Source of the DNA: Margaritispora aquatica
Lineage: Eukaryota; Ascomycota; Leotiomycetes; Helotiales; Discinellaceae
Reading direction: 5' to 3'
Length of the DNA stretch: 64,000 bases
Assembly (NCBI GenBank): GCA_007644065.1
Contig: VJWN01000004.1
Location: forward strand, 186,001 to 250,000
Under the pieces are notes generated by a model. It made no database searches. It saw only the letters and a program-made list of their open reading frames with translations, and had not been told where the DNA came from. Every line of letters begins with the position of its first letter. Within the stretch, counting starts at the first letter, position 1. This document shows, in pieces, positions 55,201-64,000 of this stretch. The position numbers and the translations under genes were made by a program.

Positions 55201-55558
55201 GGACGATGATGTTCTCACCATCCTTGACGCAGAACTATATGATGACCTGGCAAGTGAGGCGTTAGCACGAGAAATTATCAATCGCGTTCAGCGGTTACGG
55301 AAAAAGGCTGGGCTTCAGCCCACGGATGATGTGAAGATGGAGTATAGAGTGTTGTCAGATCCGGACAACATTGCGCTTGGCAAGGCATTTGAGGAGCAAG
55401 CATCCGTTATCGAAAAAGCACTGAAGAGACCTATCGATCACCACGTCGTGACTGTGACCGGCGGCCAGATTCCCGACGAAGCTGAAAAGGGCGTTATCTT
55501 GGAAGAGGAACAGGAGATTCAAAAAGCTACGTTTGTATTGAGGCTGCTGAAGCTATGA
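52219..55558 (+). CDS. ILS1: Isoleucyl-tRNA synthetase, cytoplasmic
   Basis: Three exons (52219-52352, 52401-54397, 54450-55558) encode 1079 aa, the normal eukaryotic length. Class Ia signatures are clear: GLPHYGHLLAST (HIGH motif) early in exon 2, ERRFGWDTHGLPIE, WTTTPWTLPSHTGL and NQNYQDI in the editing (CP1) domain, FDCWFESGSMPYA, GWFYTLLVLGTHLFG, and KKMSKRLKNYPDP (KMSKS motif) near 54055-54095. The C-terminal half holds the helical anticodon-binding domain and a KxxK-rich extension typical of eukaryotic IleRS. It charges tRNA-Ile in the cytosol. No mitochondrial presequence is seen (starts MSIDFPKEEENVLKRWQ). It converges on the small CX9C gene 129 bp downstream. Confidence 0.97.
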
Positions 55559-55687
55559 TTATGTACTAGACTCAAAGACCAAGAGAGGTTGGCATCATGA
55601 GATACATTTTAGCCATCGTTGCGAATAGCATTGTTCGGAGCTTCTAGCTGCTAGTTCTGTGGAGAAATGTAAAATCTATCATTCATT

Positions 55688-55992
55688 TCAAGGTTTCTTA
55701 GCTGCCGCCTGTGACTTGGTGAGTTGATAGGTAGCTTGGAGGTGGTGTCATGTGATCTTACAACATAGCAATCCTTGAGTCTGAGGAATTCTGTTAAACA
55801 TTTGTCTTTGTGAACTGAGTTGTAGTCGGCTACTACGCATTTCCCGTATACTGAAGCCTGGGAGGGTAGTTGTGTATTTAGATAAAAATCCCCAAGTAAT
55901 GATGCGTGGCGAAGAGGGAAATGACTTACCTCAGCCGAGCATTTGGCTACAGCCTGTGCGAACTTCTCAATTGGTCTTGTTCGAGATGGCAT
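55688..55992 (-). CDS. NDUFAF8: Twin CX9C protein, NDUFAF8-like complex I assembly factor (59 aa)
   Basis: Three tiny exons, 55992-55930, 55857-55762 and 55708-55688, encode 59 aa. Introns are 72 and 53 nt with GT-AG ends. The two motifs are CSAEASVYGKC (split by the first intron) and CLTEFLRLKDC, each a perfect CX9C. This layout and the short AAAKKP end match NDUFAF8 (human C17orf89: CGAEAAAYGRC then CX9C). CX9C proteins are imported into the mitochondrial intermembrane space by Mia40; NDUFAF8 works with NDUFAF5 in complex I assembly. The first intron is a multiple of three and free of stops, so unspliced reading gives a misleading longer protein continuing to about 55651. The assignment is by motif spacing and length, not by search. 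It diverges from SFI1. Confidence 0.75.
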
Positions 55993-56341
55993 CTTTGTTT
56001 GAGGCTCACGAAGGTCGACTTTGTGTTACGAGTCGATTGATGATGCGAGATGGTTGAATTCGAAGCTTAGTTGACATTGTAGCATTTCTAAATCCGGCTA
56101 GCCTTGTTCATATCCCACAAAAGCTTGGCGCGGTCTTTCCCATGGTCCCGTCGCTTTCGCGAAAACGACGCGTTGGTGTCGACCAGTGGAGAACATCAGA
56201 ACCTCACAACTTCACAACATGAAGCCAATACACACAACACGACATACCAAATACTTTGCTGTTGAGCTGCATTAATCTGCCTTCATTATGCGACCATATT
56301 TAGCATTGCAGCACCTCATGTCCGCGAATGCCTTCCTCTAG
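55993..56341. other. Divergent promoter of NDUFAF8-like gene and SFI1
   Basis: 349 bp between divergent starts, containing the SCB/MCB cluster at 56158-56173. Confidence 0.55.
56158..56173 (+). promoter_or_regulatory. Adjacent SCB and MCB cell-cycle boxes upstream of SFI1
   Basis: CGCGAAA (56158-56164, SBF-type) is followed after three bases by ACGCGT (56168-56173, MBF-type), 169 bp before the SFI1 start. Tight spacing of the two related boxes suggests a real G1/S element. They could also act on the divergent CX9C gene. Confidence 0.5.
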
Positions 56342-59300
56342 ATGCCTCCACCAGGAAGCCCTACGCAATCCATCGCTGGACAAGAGAATTTTAGAGGACT
56401 CGATGATTATTACAGCAACGAAGGTTTGTTTCTTGCTGCAAGTAGCGACGAACAGAATTAATTTAAATATACAGATGTCGCAATTCTACACGATATCGTC
56501 ACCCTGGCGCAAGAACTGCTGCACACACTCCCAGAACAAGAAAGGCTGCCAACCAATGCTCTCTTTGGCGCCTATGATGATATATTACCAAGACTCGGAA
56601 TTGATGCAGATCACGATCGCAGATATGCGCGCGTTCTATTCAGGATTGGCGGCATTCGAGGCCCAGGAACCCTCTACGAGAAATTCGAGGAGATTATGTC
56701 CAGGATGGGAATTGACATCGAATTTGACATTAATGATGATAGCTACGATGACAGCCAATATGACGAATCGCAAATCAACCTCCAATCGGAGGCAGGCCAT
56801 CAGTCACATCAAGACGACCAAACACAGACTCGAGGCCATCGGCGGCGCAACTCTGAAAGCTCAGCATGGGTGTCTGGAGACGAGATCAGGTCTGCACGAA
56901 AGACAAGACGTAACTCTCACTCGTTTGGCGACAAGATCAGTCACCATTATGAGGAAACAGATGGACTGCAGGAGATTCTTCCGCAACCCGTACATCTGCC
57001 AAAGTCAAAGGATGATTCAAAGAAGGAGGATAAAGCAATTGGCAATGTTGGAACCTGGCTAGAGTCCAGGCCAGAAAGTCCAGACAAACTAGCTCGCAGC
57101 AGGTCAAGATCAGCACATGGGAGTATCCGCGTTAGACGAAGATCTATATCTCGTGGACGGCCACCCTCAACCATAATTCCATCACTTCCTACGTCCAATG
57201 ACCACCGTGGTCAAAGTGAATCGACAGCAGGCACTTCATACTTTGGGGATGATGATGGTGAAGAACGATGGAATCACATGAAAAGCCCTCAAGAAAGGCC
57301 AATATTTTCAACATCAGAAAGCCTGATGCAAATCAAGGCCTCGGTCATTTTGCAAGATCACTTGAACTTCTTAGCCAAGCAGCAGCTGCGACTTTGGAAG
57401 AGCAAGGCAATTCAATTACGCGAGGATAACATGGGCCTCAACACTATTGCGAAGCATTTTAACAAGAGAATACTCGGTCGAGCTGTCCTTGGAATTTGGC
57501 GTGAACAAGCAGTAGAGCTTCGCAAAACCAGGATCACGAAAGATTTTTTTGAACGGCTAGAAGCAAGGGCAACGAGAGCTCGCGATATGTATCTCATGCA
57601 TATGGCTTTCACACATTGGTCAACATATGCCAACGAGCAAGTCAAACGAACAGAGCTTGCACGTAGACATATTGTGAGGACTCGGATATTCAACGCATGG
57701 CGCGATATCACAGCCGTCAATGAGTTGAAAGTCCGTCGACAAGTGCTCAAGAAATTCTTCTCCTTATGGAAACGACAACATGCTGTAGTTGCTTATGACG
57801 AAATCACGGCCGTGCAAACTTATCACAATGGCCTTGTTCGCAAGGTTTTAATAGACTGGATCCAAAAATTGAGAGAGGCCAAGGCGACAGCTTGGTGGGC
57901 CGAGGGTGCCAAGCGCCGAACATTATTTCACTGGATAGTTGCATCTCACGAGGCTTGGGAAACACACCGAACTGCCGAGGAAGAAAGACGATTCAGACTA
58001 ATTTGGAACGCCTGGAGTATATGGCGGAATAAAACTCATGTTCATGCTCAACAAATGAGTGCAGCAGACGAGCATTACAGGCTTAATCTGTCTCGCAGTC
58101 AACTGAGAAAATGGCGTAGGGAGACTCGTATAGTTCCAGCCAAAGCGATCATCCAAACCGATGTTTCAGGGCGACTTCTAAGAGAGACATTTGCCAGTTG
58201 GCGACAACGAACTCTCATGGAAAAGACAGCATCTTCCTTTAACAGAATGAAGATGCTTCGTGAAGCATTAACTCTCTGGAGGCTACAGGGACGTACTAAA
58301 GTCGTAACCGCTTTCGTTGGTGATCGTTTGAAGGCTCAGGTTATTTACAAGTTCTCAATTGCGCATCGTTCTCATGGTGCCGTCAAAACACTAAATCAAA
58401 ATCGACTGCGCGAGAGCTTTCAGGTATGGGTATATCGATGGCGGCAAGCAAGAGAGCAGAGATGGGAACAGGAGGATTTAGCCCATTCTTTTGCCGTCAA
58501 AAGATCACAGAATCTTGCCCTTGCTCAATGGTACTCTCAAATGGGACATCGGAAAAGCCTCGAAGTTGCGGCTCTTGATTACCATGAGCCTCGTCTCCTT
58601 GGAGGGATTGTTTCAAAGTGGTCAGAGAAGACACATCATCAGCAACAATTAGAAAAACGGGCTAAGGATGCCGAGTTCTACTTTCTTGCTACGAAGACTT
58701 TAAAGCGGTGGAAGGCATCGACAGAACATTCTCGCCGGGAAAAACGAAAAACTGCCTATACTCAGGTTCGTCGTATGGTCAAGATTAATCTAGTGCGAGG
58801 TGTCCTCCAAACCTGGCGTGAACAGGCTCAGCACATTCTTGACTTGCAGTCTCAAGCAACAGCCGTGAGAGAAAATCGGAACGTCATACTTGGCATGGAG
58901 ATCTTTGACCGCTGGCGCGGACGGGCGGAGGAGCTTGTAGAGTTAGAATCTCTTTACCGACAGACAGTGCTAAAGAAGCAGTTTGGTGTTTGGAGAGAGA
59001 GATCCGAAGGATTGCGCGCTTTGGAGACGGAAGCCATGATCACTTATCAAGAGCGTCGACAAAGCCGTGCCGTAAAAAAGTGGAGTCTTGCCGCACTTCA
59101 ATTACGAGCTCAGTCAAATTATGCTTCAGATATTTGCGAGAAGAATGCGAAGAAAACTTTTAGGAAGATGTTCAACTACTGGCATCAAAAGACACGCCAA
59201 AGACGTCCTTGGCAACGCGTGGAGGCATCAGAGTCAGACCAGCTCCTAGGTACTACTGCTCGAGCTGAAACCTGGTCAGAATATGGAGGAGAAGGAGGTG

Positions 59301-59590
59301 GGATAGACGAATGGGCTAGAGGATTGGACGAAGCGACTGCTTCAACACCCATTCCCGGCTATCTGGCTACGCCCTCTAAAGTGAACCGAGCCGAGAGAGT
59401 AATGGCCGCAGCTGCAAGGTTCTCCACGACCCCCAAAGCGCCACTATCTACTCCATTTGAACGACAACTTCGAGCACAGTATTCTGGAGGACAATTCCAA
59501 TCCTTACGTAAAGGACATGGGCGGAGTACACTTGGTTTAGGAGGAGGATTTGCTGATATACCTGAGCATAGCATGAACAATGATAGGTAA
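56342..59590 (+). CDS. SFI1: Spindle pole body duplication protein Sfi1
   Basis: Two exons (56342-56423 and 56475-59590) encode 1065 aa. The N-terminus (residues about 25-140) is the fungal Sfi1 head with LPTNALFGAYDDILPRLGID and RRYARVLFRIGG. A disordered, Arg/Ser-rich linker follows. From about residue 310 to 940 run roughly 20 Sfi1 repeats, each with a W at its core: LRLWKSKAIQL, LGIWREQAVEL, FTHWSTYANEQ, FNAWRDITAV, LRKWRRETR, LTLWRLQG, FDRWRGRAEEL and FGVWRERSEGL among others. These repeats form one long helix that binds centrin (Cdc31) and builds the half-bridge of the spindle pole body. The tail (TPIPGYLATPSK, KAPLSTPFERQ) has S/TP sites, consistent with CDK control in yeast. The upstream SCB/MCB pair fits a cell-cycle gene. 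Confidence 0.92.
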
Positions 59591-60168
59591 TCACGTGGGT
59601 AATAGCATCGAGGATGACAACATGAAAGACTTGTGTTCTTTACGCAATCATGGGTGATTTGATAGAGGAGGACTGCAATACTGGGAGCATGGCGTTTTGT
59701 GGAATGTAGTGATTGGATACCCAGCGCAGCACAAGGGTGTATGCATAGGAAGGCGTTCAAATGAGCGAATTGGAGTCTGGGAAAGAGTCAATTATGAAAT
59801 CAATGATAAGAAGATCTGATGTTATATCTCTTGTTTGTGTTTCTAATGGCATGTCTTTCAATATTCAGCCAATGCAACGTGAATCTAACAGAGAATGCTT
59901 TGTGTGAGATATCGTAGAGGAGGTAAAAGTGCAGGTAACCTTTGTTCTTTAGCTCATTTATAGTATCGCGAACACGACCCTTCTTGGCGTCGCGTACTCG
60001 TAGCCGTTCCAAAGCTCAAGGCAGCTCCTAGCGACCGTACTCAGTAATAAAGCTACACTGTCCACAATTGTACCTCAGACTCATAAATCATTCTCGATTG
60101 ATTCTGGTTGAACGCGCCCTGTTTGGCACCTTAGTTGCTTAGAGCTATGCCCCCTAGTTTATAGTAGC
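59591..60168. other. Intergenic region before RAV1
   Basis: 578 bp with the SFI1 3' flank and RAV1 promoter. Only a short minus-strand frame (59800-60012) is present and it does not look like a gene. Confidence 0.6.
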
Positions 60169-63100
60169 ATGCGAGCTGTGCTTCCTGGAAAGCCGCGGGC
60201 CAGGCTTCAAGCTGTGTGCACTGGCTACTGGGACAATAAACGACTTATTGTATGTTCAAAGTGCCCCAAGTCTGCGAGAAGATATACAAGTTACTAACGC
60301 AATCTGCTAGGCATACATAACCGGCAACGCCTTTGTTGTCCTGACAGGCCCGCATGCGATTCTACAGACAATCTACGATGACGATGAGCAGCCACTCGAA
60401 GCCATTGCCATTGATGAGGCAACTGGTAAAATCGCAACATGCACCGGGTCCAGTGTGCGAGTTTATAAGCCATATGGGCAGGGAGAAGATGCTTTGAAGG
60501 TTCATTTCTCTACGTGACACCACGAGCATAGGACGAGGCTGATCTGGCATAGTGGTCTCTAGAACACAGCTTCAGCATTGAGGGAGCTGTTGGAAAACGC
60601 TCAGCTACACTCTCATGGGGTGTAGCAGAAGAGCTACTTGTTGCCGGCGATGCTCTGCACCTGTATGCGACACACGATGCGCCCGACACAATATGGTCGA
60701 CACAGCTTGCGAATCCGGTCAAGTTTGCCAACTTCTCGTATGATTCGGCATATATCGCCTCGGCTGGTGAATACGACAGGTTAGTGAAGATATGGAGGCG
60801 ACTATCTTTTGGGTCAGAGGATACTCGCTTCGATTTCAGCTACCTTCCGCATCCTGCTGCTGTGACGAATATACACTGGAGGAAGCCTTTCCACCGGGAA
60901 CAAACGATGGACAACGTACTTTACACAATATGCTCCGACAATGTCCTTCGGATATGGGCTGGCACAGATCCGCATGGTTTACAGATATTGCAGCTATGGG
61001 GGCAGATTGATCTTAAGGAGTCGATACAACCTCGAGGACTGGCTCTGGGAACTACCTCCAGCATACGATATGCGTTTATTATCGATGAGCGCGATTTTAT
61101 GCTCGCGACCGAGCATGCAGTGCAGTCCAAGGGTACGGGAGATGATAAAGAGGATCATGCGTTGGCACACTTGGTTGAGGTCGCCAATCGCAGTCCGGAG
61201 ATATGTGTTGTGTTAGATGAACGAGGGCATATGTCTGCCTGGGGACTGGAGAATGTAGGATGTAAAGCACGGCAGACAACCAACATTTTCAATGTGGCGC
61301 ATGTTGATGGACTGGATCTGGAGCTCCCAAATGATCTTGAGGAGGAAGAGAGCTATGTCCAATTCTATAATTACTGCAATCCAGCCGATGGTGGACTGAA
61401 GGTGCTAGTTCATCATTTTGACGGGAAAATCGAGTATTTCGAGAGCAACGTTGCTGATCTCTTTGATCCCTCTCCAAGAATGGATCGATTCAAATCAAAG
61501 GCCGTATGGACTGGTCACTCAGGAGACATTCGAAAACTCATTCGTAATGTTAGTGGAGGTGCTGTCGTTTCCAGGACTGATGGTAACGAAAGTATTGTAT
61601 GGAAGCATATGGGTCTTGACGACGGTGCATCTGTGCACCGCCAAAGTTTGATCAAAGAAGATCGATATATTCACAGAATCTTGGTGATGCGAAAGGGGAA
61701 TTTTGTCATTTTCCTTCACTATGATAACATTTCCCTTTGGGACACGCGGGGCCTTGTGGCGAAGAAATTGGCAAGCTGCGATTTCTCGGTTGTGGGGAAG
61801 ACGCTTTGTATTCTTGTGTTACCAGAACTAGTTAAGGAAGGGCCTGTTGCCCACATCGCGACGATCACATCTAAACTGAAAGGCATAGTATGGGAGGTCA
61901 ATCTTCCCCAAAGACGACCAAGCTCAACGGGACTTAACGGTTACCAGGAGAGCTCGATAAAAGAATTCTGCCAATTCGACCTTGGCGATGCCGAAGACCT
62001 ATCATATGTCTTACCTGTTGACCCAGCAGGGTCTCCTCCAGTTATATCCGGTTTCCTAGATACTTTTGCTAGAGATATAGCTATCTCTTACACACACTCG
62101 GGTTTGCTGAGATCTTGGACGGCAAGACTAGACTTCGCATTGAAGAAAGTGGAATGGCTGGAGACATGTTCGGTAGAGACTGGTGTCTTAGAGCCTGCTT
62201 TAGCCAGCGGAAGCTCCATCAGAAAAGCTGCGCTGGTTAATTCGTCGAGATCTGAGCTGACAATTTGGGATGTACGAGGTTCTCAGCTTGAGCATAGAGA
62301 GGATTATGAGTCTCAGGATACTATTCGCGATTTAGATTGGACATCCACACCAGATGATCAGTCTATTCTTGCAGTGGGCTTCCAATTCAGGGTCCTTCTC
62401 CTAGCTCAAATGCGCTATGATTATCTAAACAAAGGTCCGGCTTGGGCAGCCATCAGAGAATTCAACATTCGCGATTTGACACCCCATCCTATAGGCGACT
62501 CCACCTGGCTGAGTGGTGGAAATCTTATTATTGGAGCTGGAAACCAGCTCTTCGTATATGACAAAGCTGTTGATCCATCAGCTCCTGTTGTGGCGAGCAT
62601 GGGCTTGGGACACAGAACTGTTCCTTTGGACCTTTTCGACGTAGTCACTCGACTCAACGGTCCTTTGCCCGTTTACCATCCTCAGTTCTTGGGACAATGT
62701 ACTCTCGCTGGGAAGACTGTCGTGGTGCAACATGTGCTTCTTGCGCTACACAAGACCTTGAAGTATTATGTGGAGAGCGATACGATTGAGAATAACCTTG
62801 GCATGGATCTGGAAAAATTCTATACGCCAAACGAGGAAATGGCATCTGCCGCGACAAGCAAGGTGACGCGAAATTTCAGCAATTTCTCTGATGACGAGGA
62901 TGAGGTTGAAACCGTGACTGAAAGTGTTGCAGCGGCGATAAATGAGAAGCTTACCAAAATTGCATTGCCGCAACTGTCTAGACAGGAACAAATCACTCTC
63001 GCTGATACGGTAGAATGTGTTGCTATTGTTGAGAAGCAGCGTCGCTCCATGGACGACAATGCAGCAAGATTCATGCTCATGTTTAGACAGCACGCCCTAC

Positions 63101-64000
63101 GACGAGGTCGTTCAAATGAAGTCAATATTTCTTGGCGTGAGATCAATTGGGCATACCACAGCGATAGCCAGGATATTCTTGTGGATATGGTCTCCCGCCA
63201 ATTTCATGGTAAAGTGCAATGGGAGCATGCTCGCGAGAGTGGTATGTTCATGTGGATGACTGACTTGAATGCTTTGGTAGTTATCCCCGTGCGACTTTCG
63301 TAAGCAGCAGTACTAACCGTGATACCAGCGTACTCAATTTGAAATCGTTGCTCGAAATGAATACACGAAAAGCGATATGAAGAACCCTGTTGACTGCAGT
63401 CTTTTCTACCTCGCTCTCAAGAAGAAAACTGTTCTTCAAGGCTTGTGGAGAATGGCTGGCTGGAATCGAGAGCAGGTTGCAACTTCTAAACTGCTTTCTA
63501 ACAATTTCCAAGATCCAAAATGGAAGACTGCAGCATTGAAGAATGCTTATGCTTTATTGGGCAAGCGTAGACATGGTAAGTCGTAAATTCTGCGAGCATC
63601 ACTTTCACTAACGGTTTATCAGAATATGCAGCAGCATTCTTTCTTCTGGCAGACTGCTTGAGAGATGCTGTAAACGTCATCCTAACACAAATGAAAGACG
63701 TTCAGCTTGCTATCACTGTTACTAGAGTCTACGAGGGAGAAAATGGTCCTGTGCTCAAGGAACTTCTAGAAGAGAAGATCCTGCCTCTGGCTGCTCAGGA
63801 AGGGAACAGATGGCTGGCATCTTGGGCATTCTGGATGTTACACAGAAGAGATATGGCTGTTCGAGCACTGATTGTGAGTCTTGGTTATGTATATTTTACC
63901 CTTCATCACTGACCAGAGGCAGTCACCCGTATATACACTACTTGAGACACCACAAAGTCCTGATATGCAGTCGAAACTATTTTTGACAGACGATCCAGCA
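60169..64000 (+). CDS. RAV1: RAVE complex subunit Rav1 (DmX-like WD40 protein), partial
   Basis: The ATG at 60169 begins MRAVLPGKPRARLQAVCTGYWDN, then an intron (60250-60310) leads to AYITGNAFVVLTG. The next exon ends at LK before WSLEHSFSIEGA (after an intron near 60500-60550). A long exon to about 63277 holds WD40-type blades: SAYIASAGEYDRLVKIWRRL, DNVLYTICSDNVLRIWAGT and WTGHSGDIRKLIR. After intron 5' GT at 63278, the Rav1-specific C-terminal block follows: VARNEYTKSDMKNP, CSLFYLALKKKTVLQGLWR, EYAAAFFLLADCLRDAV and NRWLASWAFWMLHRRDMA. RAVE, with Skp1 and Rav2, promotes V-ATPase assembly on the vacuole. The gene runs off the window end (after ...FLTDDPA), so the true C-terminus is missing. 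Confidence 0.93.

Noticed and set aside
55651..55992. 113-residue unspliced reading of the small CX9C gene
   Set aside because: It reads through a 72-nt intron with no stop and a second intron; only the spliced form restores both CX9C motifs.
59800..60012. Minus-strand 70-residue basic frame
   Set aside because: No start in good context, no homology recognised, lies in the SFI1-RAV1 spacer.

Overview
The window is nuclear DNA of a filamentous ascomycete (Pezizomycotina). Genes carry many short introns (about 44-190 nt, GT-AG with one GC-AG), lie on both strands at moderate density, and include the fused five-domain AROM protein, an IRA/neurofibromin RasGAP and fungal-type Rav1, Uso1 and Sfi1. 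The protein sequences look most like Leotiomycetes (Botrytis/Sclerotinia relatives); that placement is an impression from sequence memory, not a computed result. Base composition is fairly even. No CRISPR array, intact transposon, rRNA or convincing tRNA was seen.

Layout. 0-10 kb: an M20 amidohydrolase (+) converges on a hydantoinase/oxoprolinase-DUF917 fusion (-); then 1.7 kb with little in it and a secreted pepsin-like aspartic protease (+). 10-23 kb: ARO1 (+), a repeat-rich 2.4 kb convergent spacer, a C2H2 regulator with Rpn4-like fingers (-), and a 3.8 kb upstream region. 23-30 kb: complex I assembly factor NDUFAF2 (+), an uncharacterised membrane protein (-), an unrecognised 580-aa protein with two MluI cell-cycle boxes just before its start (-), and a glyoxalase-like protein (-). 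30-35 kb: a bacterial-type adenine deaminase (-) and an NCS1 nucleobase transporter (+) diverging from one promoter region. 35-44 kb: a giant RasGAP (-). 45-64 kb: housekeeping genes RAT1 (-), USO1 (+), ILS1 (+), a 59-aa twin-CX9C protein matching NDUFAF8 (-), SFI1 (+) and RAV1 (+, cut by the window end).

Functional themes. Two gene pairs look catabolic: M20 amidohydrolase with hydantoinase-DUF917 (amide/hydantoin breakdown), and nucleobase uptake with adenine deamination. Two small complex I assembly factors lie about 32 kb apart. ILS1 and ARO1 have Gcn4/CpcA-type motifs upstream, as expected for amino-acid general control. The 580-aa gene and SFI1 have MBF/SBF-type cell-cycle boxes close to their starts.

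Gene models were spliced by hand from reading-frame continuity, splice consensus and family knowledge. Coordinates give the outer limits of each coding region, introns included. Junctions stated exactly were checked for phase; others are approximate.
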